In this document: one piece after another, positions 35,406 through 46,700 of the stretch
How the letters are laid out: each line of letters begins with the position of its first letter
Position numbering within the stretch: the first letter of the stretch is position 1
Origin: Perognathus longimembris pacificus
Lineage: Eukaryota; Chordata; Mammalia; Rodentia; Heteromyidae
DNA length: 64,000 nt
Direction of reading: 5' to 3'
NCBI RefSeq assembly: GCF_023159225.1
Contig: NC_063176.1
Coordinates: 9,002,963-9,066,962, forward strand
Made by a program: the position numbers and the translations under genes
Notes under the pieces: model-generated
Seen by the model: only the letters and a program-made list of their open reading frames with translations
What the model was told of the DNA's origin: nothing
The model's database searches: none

Positions 35406-35618
35406 AAGATCACAGAGGCATAAACCTGTTTCTCCCAGAGATTAGCTACTATTCACATTTTATTTATATTCTCATTCCTGGTTCTCCTACCCTCTACAGT
35501 TCTACATCAAAACCTCGAAGAAACCTCGACTGAAAATGTTATCCGTTCACGTCCACTGAATGATCTGTATGCATGTAACTGTGTTTTCAATTTATGGAAG
35601 CTCTGGTATGCAAATGTG

Positions 35619-35651
35619 AGTGTGTGTGTGTGTGTGTGTGTCTTTGTGTGT
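35619..35651. repeat. (GT)n microsatellite
   Basis: Eleven GT units, one interruption, then a few more. Confidence 0.8.
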
Positions 35652-37904
35652 GTATAGTCACAAGGCCTAAAAAGAAAAAGAACTCATAGACTATATAGTA
35701 CCAAGTAAACAATTTTATCTGTATGCTAAAAAGACATTGACTAATATTAGCAGATTTCATAAATATCCGCTCATGAACTAGTCTGACATCTGCTTTCCTG
35801 CTCCAGACTACACAGACATGCAGAGAGTTTGTTATTAAGAAATATGGAGGATGTTGTAACTAGTGAGCTCCCTAGGAGACAGCCAAAAATTACAGAGTTC
35901 CTCTCACATGGCTCCTCGTGAGAATTTTAAAGACCAGTTCTTAATTAAGCTTTAATTCTAGATTTCTGGTATAAAAATAAGACATTGTTGGAATTGGGGA
36001 AGTTTGCAACCCAACCATAGTCAGTTTCCAGAAAAGAAAGCATATTTAATTCCATGTAACCTCTAAAGTGGCATTGCTTTATGAGAAATGTAGATCCAAT
36101 GAAATTATATGGCAATGTTTTGTTGAGTTTAAGTCCTGTAGGAAGAATTCATTCCACTGTATATTCATCTAATGGAATATTTTCCACTGACAGTCAGACA
36201 AAGATTGTATTATTTGGCTAAGAGCCAAGTGTAAACTTCTGAAGTGTTGTAAGTGTTATGTTCAGCACACTTCAAGACTGCAGTATATTTGTGAAAATGA
36301 AGTCTTGCAAGACTGACATGGGCTCAGGAAATTCACTGCTAAGCCTTAATAATGTGCAGTGACTTCTAGACTTGATTCTCAAGATTAGAAATATATGACT
36401 CTAGGCAAAGGGCTGTCACTACACCAAATGTTTCCTATAGCTGTTAATTCTCACTAAAGGAAATTCTGACTTTTTCTTTCCCAAACATATCCCTGAACCA
36501 CAAACATTCATTATCTTTACATATGTGTCCATATGCTTATGAATAATGGAACATTAATTGATATCTATAACACGAGAAGCTTACAAAAGTATGTGCATAG
36601 CATATAATTCATTGTATCTGATGAGCCCATCACATATTTATAAATGAAAAACCTGAAAAAGCAGATGCAGTTCTACAAAGGCACTAAAGAGTTCTATCTA
36701 GAAAGGGTTCTGCAATTTGCATATGTGAAAGAGGGTTTGTGGTTATATGGAGAAATCTGCATACTACTACATACCTTTCTAAACTGTTTCATTTTGAACA
36801 GCACTTACACTTTTATAATTTCAAAATCTACCTCGTAAATATGCAAAAAAGTGAAGAAATGTCACTCTAAATTTCAAATAATTATATGATTAATATTCTA
36901 CAAAGGAAAAGGTTAATTCAAAAGACAAATGTTTCTAGAATTTTACAGATGCAACCATGCTGAGAAACATTTGTCTTATTGACTATGCTGCATAGGCCTC
37001 CTTAATGAAAGTGTAATTTTTATATAGAAGTTTCACTTTATTACCAGGTATTTTACCCAGACAGCATGAAGACTTGAATAAATAAATAGTTGGTTTTCTG
37101 GAACATTGAGCTGGTTTCTCACAATAAAGTGATTACTCGGGTTACCATGGAAAGTGTCTTCTTCATTCTTATGGTTTCAATATAAAATAATGAAAACCAG
37201 TTTTATCTACAGGCTAAATAATTACAAATAATAGAGGGACTATTACCATACAAAGTGGACATATGAAAGAAGTAGATATAGCTACAACTGTGTTATTTGT
37301 AGACTATTCAGATATTTTTGACAAACTACTCAAGGCTAGAACCTGAGAGGCAGCTCCTGTTTCATGGAAAGTGCTTTTGCCCTTAGAGACCAGAGAGTAA
37401 ATGTAAAAATGACTTACTATCAGATATATCATGAAGAGAAATTCTAAGCAGCAAAAAAATCAAAGGAGAGGAATATCCTAGAAAGACACGAAAATAGATT
37501 CCAGTAATGAAATACAAATTCAACATAGAAACTAACTCTTCATAGATATGTTCTTCTTTCTGTATCACTACAGGGGAGTTCTTTAATTGTGACAGTATTT
37601 CCAGCTGTGAGAACCCCAGATGCAAATACTTTTATTTTTTTCTCAGAGAATCCCCATACATCTCCTTTTGACCTCCTTAGTTTTCCCTCTTGTTAGTAGA
37701 ACACATTTGGTACAAATGATGACCAGCATGAAACATTCTCATTGAGTTCCATACTTAATATCAAGGGAGACTTGGTGTCATAGATTGTATGTGTTCTTAT
37801 GGATGTGGGTAGATTCTCTCTTCTTAAATTTTTTTCTTCTGCCAAGCCATTTATTTCGGCCTTTTCTAAAGTTTCAGCGATCGTATCTTCATATCTGGAC
37901 AACA
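35652..37904. other. Unique AT-rich DNA
   Basis: No gene or transposon recognised. An X-box-like motif lies at 37141-37154. Confidence 0.4.
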
Positions 37905-38030
37905 CATTTCTTTTTTAATCACTGAGTAATATTCCATTCTGTGGCTATACAATAGTTTACTTATCCAGTAAACTTTTGGAAGGCTGCTCTTAGATCTACA
38001 CAGTTCAAAATAAAGTAAATTTTTGGCTAA
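37905..38030 (-). mobile_element. Old L1 fragment
   Basis: GAGTAATATTCCATTCTGTGG, then TACTTATCCAGTAAACTTTTG and TTTTGGCTAACTATGAAC match, on the minus strand, the well-known L1 ORF2 3' segment (GTGGAATATTACTC region). Short and diverged. Confidence 0.5.
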
Positions 38031-38711
38031 CTATGAACTTTTCTTCTGTTCTGCTTGGCTAAATGACCACTGTATAATTATTCTTCTTTTGTTGGGAAAT
38101 TAAGTTACGGGTAACGTATTATTCATCTCTCAAATCCAGCATTGCCTATCTTTTTCTTCTCTGTTTTGCTTTTCTGAATGAAATGGGCTCACTATCCATC
38201 TCTCTGCCACAGAGGCATTCTCTACTGGGTCCTTATGCGTTAGAATCTATGTTTAAAATGAAGCAAAATCCAAATTTAAATGTATTTATAGAAAAAATAA
38301 TTAAATCCCCAGTACTACTTGTTTCTTTGTAGAAATAGATTTAACTATCGATAATTATAAAGGTAAGTGTTAGCCCTGGTAATTCCAAATCAAGAGTATA
38401 GTGTTTTAACCAAAAGCAAAAAAGAACTGGCTGAGCTATATTTTCATGCTTGATGACAGGCATTCTATTCGTCATAAAGATCATACCCAACAGGAGTTTG
38501 AAAGTCATCACATTTCAGAAAAAAGTAGGACCAAGAGTTACTTTCTGTCACTTAATAAATGTATGTAAAACAATCATATACTGAACATAAGCCAAGCTCT
38601 TTAGTAGATGAGATTCTTATTGAAAGGATCATTTTTCTGAAGGATTTACGTATAAATTAATTGATTGGGTATCAGTAATAATTTTCAAAAAGCAGTTAAA
38701 TGCTATTGTAG

Positions 38712-38913
38712 ATTGGGAATAGGGCCTAGTGGCAAGAGTGCTTGTCTCATATACATGAAGCCCTGGGTTCGATTCCCAGCACCACATATATAGAAAAGGT
38801 CAGAAGTGGCACTGTGGCTCAAGTGACAGAGTACTAGCCTTGAGTAAAAAGAAGCCAGGGACAGTGTTCAGGTCCTGAGTCCAGTCCCCAGGACTGGCAA
38901 AAAAAAAAAAAAA
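38712..38913 (+). mobile_element. IDL-Geo SINE with target-site duplication
   Basis: ID half ATTGGGAATAGGGCC, B box GGTTCGATTCC, Geo half with a GAGTAAAAAGAAGCC variant, A tail. AGTTAAATGCTATTGTAG (38694-38711) recurs as AGTTAAACAATGCTATTGTAG-like at 38914-38934 with a small insertion. Confidence 0.9.
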
Positions 38914-38970
38914 AGTTAAACAATGCTATTGTAGCAGGACTTTGTAGCCTAGCATTACTACATTGCTTTG

Positions 38971-38999
38971 GATAGATGATAGATTAGATTAGATAGATA

Positions 39000-39049
<50 letters not shown>

Positions 39050-39054
39050 CAGAG
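38971..39054. repeat. GATA/GA/GACA compound microsatellite
   Basis: GATA and GATTA units pass into about 14 GA units and then ACAGAG units. Confidence 0.9.
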
Positions 39055-39180
39055 CATCTAATTTGAAATTTATGTTAGAGCCTTTATTCAGTAAATATGA
39101 GTTATTTGTTTTTCATTTGGATACTTTGTTTAAATAAGGGCCTTATACATATCTTGGATGTGGGTTTAATGTCCAAAGTC

Positions 39181-39210
39181 AAAAAATAAAATAAAATAAA
39201 AATAAAATAA
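39181..39210. repeat. (AAAAT)n short repeat
   Basis: Five or six AAAAT/AAATA units. Confidence 0.7.
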
Positions 39211-39448
39211 ACCCTGCTAATCAAGTAATTATAGTTTACATTTAAGTACTCCTCAAATACCAAAAAAATTAGGAACACATTAACCTGTCCATATTTTATT
39301 TTCTTTCAACATCACATGTTGCAATAATAGTTAAGTACACAAATAAGCTACAAATGTGTAATTAGGAGTACGATGTCCTCCCTCCCCCTTGTTAGCAAGT
39401 CTCACGAATGTTTAAACATTTACATGTTGTATTATGGAGTATTGTATT

Positions 39449-39678
39449 TGTTTGTCTGTTTGTTTGTTCGTGGCTGGAACTCAGGGCCTAAGCAATGTTC
39501 CTCAGTCTCTTTTTGCCCAAAGCTAGTACTCTACCACTTGAGCCACAGCACCACTTCCAGCTTTTTTTGTGATTAATTAGATGTGAATGTCTCTAATTGG
39601 AGTTTTCTGTCTGGACTGACTTTCAAACCGTCTGAAGAGCTAGGATTATAAGCATGAGCCACCAGCACCTGCACACAC
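39449..39678 (-). mobile_element. B1-Geo hybrid SINE
   Basis: Minus orientation: B1-like head (GGTGGCTCATGCTTATAATCC, TAGCTCTTCAGACGG), long link, Geo half (GGAAGTGGTGCTGTGGCTC, AGTGGTAGAGTACTAGC, CCCTGAGTTCCAGCC) and a CAAA-type tail. TTTACATGTTG occurs at 39419-39429 and 39694-39704. Confidence 0.75.
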
Positions 39679-39845
39679 GCTGAATATTTCAATGTTTACA
39701 TGTTGCCTTTTGTGATGAGGGTAATTGCAGAAATCATTGAGTTGAGGACTTTTGAAAAGGAGAATATCTTGTAATATCTAAATGATCCCATGCTATCAGG
39801 CATCTTTATAAGTTGATCTTAGCTGTGAACGCAAGAAAAAGAAAT

Positions 39846-39884
39846 CCTACCCGCCCCGCAACGCCCCCCATGGCGGGGGAAGGT
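39846..39884. other. Isolated GC- and CpG-rich patch
   Basis: CCCGCCCCGCAACGCCCCCC followed by ATGGCGGGGGAAGG, in DNA otherwise poor in CpG. Contains a GC-box-like GGGGCGGG on the minus strand. No repeat assigned. Confidence 0.6.
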
Positions 39885-39984
39885 TTTCAACATTATAGTT
39901 GAAGGGTGCCCAAAAGGTCCCTAGTAGAGGAACAATTTCCCTCTGGCATGTCTACAACAGCTCAGCTCTGTTGCCATCTTGAGT

Positions 39985-40085
39985 GTATCACCCTGGGACT
40001 TATTTCATACTTTGACCTACAGAACTGTAAGATAGGGACTGTGCTATTCTCGAAAGCCACTGAGTCTATGGTAAATGACAGGAAT
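39985..40085 (+). mobile_element. Possible MaLR LTR fragment (MLT1-like)
   Basis: CCTACAGAACTGTAAGATAG followed by GCCACTGAGTCTATGGTAAAT resembles the conserved 3' part of mammalian MaLR LTRs. Ends are not defined; low certainty. Confidence 0.4.
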
Positions 40086-40858
40086 CAGAGCAGTATCTTC
40101 CAACCCTTTGTTTATTTGAAGTGGGTGCCGTCTTTCTTTATCCTGAAAATTCTCCTATGTCTCTAGCTTCTTGATCTCCATCTTCTAAGCCATTGTGAAT
40201 CAATATAATCTGGGCAGCAGAGAGAATGGAGTATGCAAAGTATTGTTTTTTCCTCCCGTCCAGTGGAGTTGCTCTGGGTCACGTTTCTTGTGGGATGCCA
40301 TGTCCCTCTGATTTATGAATCTCAAATATGTTAACATTCTGAGAGCAGACATGTTATGGCATTTCTACATTTCCTTTTAGTGTTAGTAGTCTGCTATGCT
40401 ACACACATGCTGAAAGAAAAATTGTTAAAGCCTGCACATTTTGCTCAACACATTCTCTCCAATTTATCTCAGATTCATACAGTCCTGCTGCAACCCACAC
40501 TAGATCTCCTATCTTCCCAAATTCAGAATCTTGGGCCACTTCCGTTTCTGTTTTTCTAATGGAAATGTTTCTGTACTTCAGCTTGTATTCTAGCTTGAAT
40601 TTCACAACATTTAACCTTCTTAGCTTGGACCTAGCCTTCCATATTTCAAAACATTCTATCTCCTGTGTTGTTTTCAAAAAATATTTTCAATGTATGTATT
40701 TAATGCATACAACATGATGATTAATACAACTGTAGATAGTGAAGTGCTATCTACAATATATAAGAGGAACATATCTAGTCTTTCACATAAATTTGAGCCT
40801 GAAAGTGCCAACAGCATCTAAAATTTCTTTTAGGAAAATTGCTAAACACAACACAATG

Positions 40859-40898
40859 TGTAGTTTCTTTTTGTATAGTGTAGTTTCTTTTTGTATAT
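40859..40898. repeat. Short tandem duplication
   Basis: Two copies of a 20-bp unit, TGTAGTTTCTTTTTGTATAG-like, head to tail. Confidence 0.85.
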
Positions 40899-42532
40899 GT
40901 GTTTTTCTTTAGCTCTGCTACTCATACTTTTTGTCCTACATCTCCATATTTGCTCTGTACCCCACATAAGCAAATGTGTTCTCTTGTTCTATGTCCTTGA
41001 GTTTTTGTTTCTTTTCCTGTTGAATCCCACATTTGAATAGCTTCAATATTTACCCTAATTGGTGGGAAACATTTTAGCCTTCCAGTTTACTGATATTTCT
41101 TCTTATTCATTCAGAATACAAGGCAACAGATCTCAAAAGTTTTAGCACATGCAAGCTCTACAAGGTTACAAAGTTGTTCTTACATTGTACAAGTTGTTAG
41201 AATAGGTCTTAAAGCACTAAATGGTCACACAAAATTAAAATACCACTTTTACTTCTTAATAGGTCATTTTGGATTTGATATGTAAAAGATACTTCAATGT
41301 AAAATAAATAAAAGTGTAAACAATATAAAGAAGAGGGCAGTAAGATATCTAACTTCAAACACTGACTTCTAAGCTCTATGTTTTCCAGAGCAGCTCACTG
41401 ACAATGGGGATCTATAAAATTCTTAAAATGAAACATTTAGGGAATTAATCAATTTAATTTTTTATTCTAAATCAATCTCTGAGTATGCTGTTTCACAAAC
41501 AGAACATCTTCTGCCATAGTTTCTAGCATAATGGTAGAAAAATAGTTTATTGTTTTATTTTTGCACTTAAAAACAACTATTACCTTCCTATTCAAAATCA
41601 GTAATATCTTAATACTGTGAAAGAATTAATTACACATATAGTAAATACATCTCCAATGTCCTCTTTAGTTCTCAAAGAAAAGTGAGATTCCACACACACA
41701 CACACAAAAAAAAAAACAACAAAAACCTTACAACACCTTTGCTCTGCATATGCCTATAGGCTTGTACTTCTTGCAGGCAGAAAAGAAAAGGAGCATTAAG
41801 CAATATTCAATTTGAGTCCAATATGGAAGAAGAAGGAAAAAAAAACTCCCAGCAAATAACATTACACAATTTGCATAGTGCTCTTGGAAAAGCAACAGGG
41901 TGTCCAAGTATGATTGATATTGGTTCCTAAATCACAAAATTACATCAGCTCCAGGAGTTATGGTTACTTTCATCAGAAAGGTGAAAGTTGCCTGCTCAGT
42001 CAGATTACTTTCAGCAATATGCCAGTACTTGTGACCATATGCTCCAAGTTGTAAGATGTCCTATTAGAGTTATGGGTGTAGTTTTACAGTCGGGAAAATG
42101 ACAGATTCCTCTCCCTTGAAGACATTAACTTTATTCCACTTTGTTCTAACACTGTGTGCAGACAATGAGAATGATAAAGTGGCCCCCTGTATTCTCAATG
42201 ACTATAATTCAAGAGGAGCCTTCTGTGCCATCCTCACATGGTTCCCCTCTGACCTTAGGAATTCCAACGGATTGTCAGTTTTTATCTTCTCCCAGTGTTG
42301 TCTCACTTATGCCTTTGTTGTATTTATTCTTTCAATTTATTCAGTAATAACGAGGTATTATTCATTTAACAGCAAGAATAGTATTGCCTGTTATTTCTTT
42401 GTGTGTACCAGATTGAATTCACTAATAAATCAATATAAATGGATGACTAAAAATCACAACTGTTACCATTTTAATAGAGAAGTCTTTAGACTGATAACAA
42501 AATTTATAAATGGAGAGACTTTTTTCCTTTTT
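40899..42532. other. Unique AT-rich DNA
   Basis: No supported gene. A 145-codon frame lies at 42098-42535 (+) but has no recognised domain. A short CA run is at 41692-41705. Confidence 0.4.
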
Positions 42533-43765
42533 TAATTTTTTGTTATTGTTATTATAAAGGCAATGTACAAAGGGGTTACAGTTACAGAAGCCAAGTAATG
42601 AGTACATTTCTTTTTGGACAATATTATCCCTTCCTGTGCTCTCTTCTAGTTTTCCTCTCAGCCCTACCCACAATGTATAAAGTTCATTTTCAACAGAGTG
42701 TCCACTGAATATCATTGCTGCATTTGTTTAACATTTGTCCCTCCATTTCTGTGACTTTGCCTTCTCTCCCAAAGACAGATAAATGAACAAACAGGACAAA
42801 ATCAAAAGAAAATGAAAACAAGAAAAAGTTATTGCTTCCATTTCATGGAGTTCATTTCAGTAAACATTACTTTGTATGATGATGCAGATAGACATTGTGC
42901 CTTTGCTTTCCTCTCCTAAGAGAATCTTCCTTTGGTTTCACTGTGTGTGAATGCCTAGAGTCCTGTAAGATTTATCATGCCCTGGAGTGTTTTAGATATT
43001 GCTTCTGCACGAGAGAAAACTTTCACTGGTTGTCTTGCTAACGTGGTTTACCTCACTTAACAGGAGTTGTTCTAGGTCAATCCAATTCCCTGCAAATGAC
43101 ATGTTATTACATGTGTAATAATCCATTGTGTATCAGTAACACCTGTTTTGGATCCATTCATTTATATTGTAGGACATCTGGGTTGTTTTCAGACCTTGGT
43201 TATTCATATACCTCTGGATTGAAAATGATGTGCTATATGGGATCTTGAAGTGTGATGTTCTGCGTAAATGCCCAGGAGTGGTGTGGTTGGATCATAGGGA
43301 AGATCTATGTTTAGTTTTTTGGGGAACCTCCAGACTGCTGTCCAGAGTGGTTTAGTAGTTTACATTCCTATCAACAGTGCAATAGCATTCCTTTCTCCCC
43401 ACATCCCCACCATTTGTTGTTGTTTGAATTCACAATGTTGGCCATTCTCACCAATATTGTGAGATTGAATCTGAGAGTTGTTTTGGTTTGCATTTCTTTT
43501 ATGGCAAAGGATGCTGAACATTTCCTCTTGTATTTCTTTGCCATTCTTTACCCCTATTTAGAGAGTTCTTTCCTTAGCTCCTTTGCTTATTTAGTGATTT
43601 GTTTATTAGCTCTAGGAGGGATTAGTTTCTTGAGCTCCATGTATATTTTGGATATTAGGCCTTTTTCAGATGTATTGCTGGTAATGATCTTCTCCCAGTC
43701 TGTTGACTGTTTTTCTAGTTTAGTAATTATATCTTCATTTTGAAGAAATTTTTTGGTTTGTTATA
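42533..43765 (-). mobile_element. 5'-truncated L1: ORF2 end plus 3' UTR
   Basis: Read on the minus strand, it goes from an ORF2 segment (GAGAAGATCATTACCAGCAAT-like, then AGGCCTAATATCC) through CCATAAAAGAAATGCAAACC, TGGGGAGAAAGGAATGC, CCACACCACTCCTGGGC to a 3' UTR ending in GTAACCCCTTTGTACATTGCC. Several frameshifts and stops. Colinear with 12138-13338. Confidence 0.85.
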
Positions 43766-46700
43766 GATCCATTTTTCAAGCCCCTCAAATGAAGAAATAA
43801 TTGCAAATACATTTGATTCTTTAGTTTCCATTTTAAGTCTTGTTATATTTTTATGTTCAAATAAAACATTTGAATTAATTTGTATATTTTTTTAATCTTA
43901 GGATGATAACAAGACCCCAATATTTCTATTCTACTTAAATATCATTTCTTTCAATCTGCTACAAAATTTTCTTTTATTACATGTTAATTAACACATCGTT
44001 GCCATGGACTACATAAGACCCTAATACAAGGGTTGAGCGCCTATTCTTGAAGCATTTTTTAAATCACTGTGTTTGCCCAATTTACTGTTTTGAGGAAGGG
44101 AAAATAGATATATTATATATAGATACCTCTCATTCAATTTAAAAAGATGCCATTGTTGCAGTTTATTGTTGCCAGATAGATTGATTAATCAACTTTTTGT
44201 CTTAAAGTTGGTCTGAAGCATCCAAATTTATTCATATCTTCCATGCTCATTCCTCAAGGAAGAGGAAGAATGCAAATTGTGTAAAGCAGATTGCTAAGAC
44301 ACTCCGGGTATTCCCAGTGATGACTGAAGGAGTTTCCCATCCCTATCAGGGAAATGAGGCTGAATAAATTGGCTTACTTGGGAACTAGAGGCAACCTAAG
44401 AAGGGCCTTTGTGGTGAAGGAAATATGACTTAATTAAAAATACATATGGAAGGATAGCATTGAAGGTTAAGGTAAGTTCCCAGGACCAATCCCAGGTTAT
44501 GGGGGTTTTCATGTTTTGTTTTGTGGGTGTTTTTTTTTATTGTTTTGTTTTTTGTAGTTGTTGTTGTTGTTCTCCTTCCTACCTGTGCAATGATGTATTT
44601 ATGGAGGCTAAAAGTAGAATGAGCTTTAGACATAAATGACATGCTCAGAAATCCATCATCACCTTATTTTGCCTGGCATATACTCAGAAGCCAAGTTCTC
44701 CAATACAGTCCACCTAGAGCACTGACAGACACAGCAGAGGAATATCTCCCATTCACGTTCAATGGCAGCCTGGAGACATGCTGCCAACAGGCTACAGTGG
44801 AAAGGAAACAGCAAGGACACAGAAATACTCTCTAGGGTGACAGATACATCAACTAGGGCTGTCATTGGCCATTAACTCTGCCCACATGATTTCATTAAAC
44901 AAATACAACTAAAGTGTTGCGTCCTTCACCAAAATTAATACTAAGTATTATTTGAAAGAAGCTACTAAGAATAAAGAGGGGCTCTAGGAATAAGAGCAGT
45001 TTTAGGAATATGTCTGATTTAAATAAGTCCCTTCCAACTTGTAAGCAACTTGATTATATTTGTGATTCATTTTTGATACGAAGAGAAAAAAATCTTCAAG
45101 AATTTATTGTTTCTCTATTTAATACTGGTATCAAAGAAACTTTATAGACTCCTATAGTATCAGTTGCTGACAAGTTGGTCTTGTTTTATGGCAATAAAAT
45201 AAGTTTATAATATTATAAAAATACTTTCTTGTGATAAAGCATTCAAGCAGTATATAAGTATATGTAAACTTAAATATACATTTTCTCTCTTCCTGATTGT
45301 CCTTATGTTCTCCCTAGCCATGTAACTCAAAACTACGGTGCATTAGCAAACAGTATTACAAATTCACAAAGTTCATTAACATGTAGATATTTCCAATATT
45401 TAAGTTTAGGGTTAATTTATAAGGTAGACAGTAAAATAGCAGAAAGAAACTTGGATATTTGCGCAAAGGAAACATAAGACAAACCTCTCTACCCAAAGTA
45501 TGTCCATCGATGATGGAAAATGTGAAAATAAATATGATCACGGAATATTAATTTTTAAAATAATATTATTTTACTCTGTTTGAAAAACATTGTTAAATAG
45601 TACTTTTACTTAGCATTAAGTGAAAGACAGCTAATCATCCCATTGGCTGAATTTTCTTCACATGTAAGTTACTCTCCAGAACTGTAAGTGTTTTGACAGG
45701 AGCATAAACTCAGTATCCTGCAGCTGGGTTAGAGCCCCAGGAGGGAAATTTATACACAGAATTTCTGGCTCATGATCAAGAAAACTTTTATCCCAATAAA
45801 TCAACGAAATACTATAGTGCTGGCAGGGACAATGGAATTCCCAAAAGGTCCATTCTTCTGAATCCACGAGCATTTACCTTCCCTGCTTTGAAAATTCAGT
45901 CTTGCTTATCCTCCAATTTCTTGGTGCAGTGTTTACCAGAGCCTCACACGCTTGTCGTTAGAGATAGAATAACTTTGTAGGCGTCTAATTACAATTTATT
46001 TCTGCTATAATTCAGTCAATACCTCCTCTTTGGTTAATGAGAAAGAACTGAATGCAAACTCACACTTCGTTGAGTCCAAAGAAGCACATAAGCAGATGTC
46101 AGTTTACCATATGCCCTGGAGAAATATTGTTTCCAGTTTACCAGCACACATCGAAAATTATTTGCAATGGTTTCATAAAAGAATCAGTGCTATTTGCATG
46201 TGCAGTATTTGGCTTGGTTAAAGCACAGTATTTGATAACTGTCCCAGTATCTGTTACAGTGCAGGAAGTATAAATGAGAGATTTCATTTTTGCTGGAGAT
46301 CTGTTTATTCTGTGCTAGGTAACAGGTAACAGTCATTCTGAAATGTTTGCTGTGGTCAGGGAAGAAATAGTCTTGAAATAAAAGCAGCTGAAGTGCTCTC
46401 AGTCTGATTGGAATCTGGATTTGTGGCTTGGAAAACAAAACAAAACAAAAATACCCTACACAAGCTCCTTTAAAAGCAGCCACACAATCCCAGGAGAAAA
46501 AAAAGACATAGTAGGATAAATGTGCATCTGCTAAAGCGAAGGCCTTGAGAACCAGAACTCTCTAAGTGGTAGAGGGCCTAGAAGAGAACATAAAGTGAGG
46601 TATTCATGGGCTGATTCTAAGGAATTCAAGAAAATAAACTTTTATGTGAAGTTGTAAATGATCCATACGAAATATCAGGAAAATGGAGAAAATGATCAAA

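Noticed and set aside
35321..35533. Glu-rich acidic protein
   Set aside because: Translation of a GGA/GAA microsatellite at a SINE tail.
42098..42535. 145-codon frame as a gene
   Set aside because: No known domain or splice context; its last codons run into the flank of an L1 3' end.
43414..43743. 109-codon plus-strand frame as a membrane protein
   Set aside because: It is the antisense reading of the minus-strand L1; hydrophobicity comes from T-rich antisense codons.
46223..46262. Hairpin GCACAGTA...ACAGTGC as a microRNA
   Set aside because: About 12 pairs with three mismatches, only 40 bases in all, and flanks do not extend the stem.
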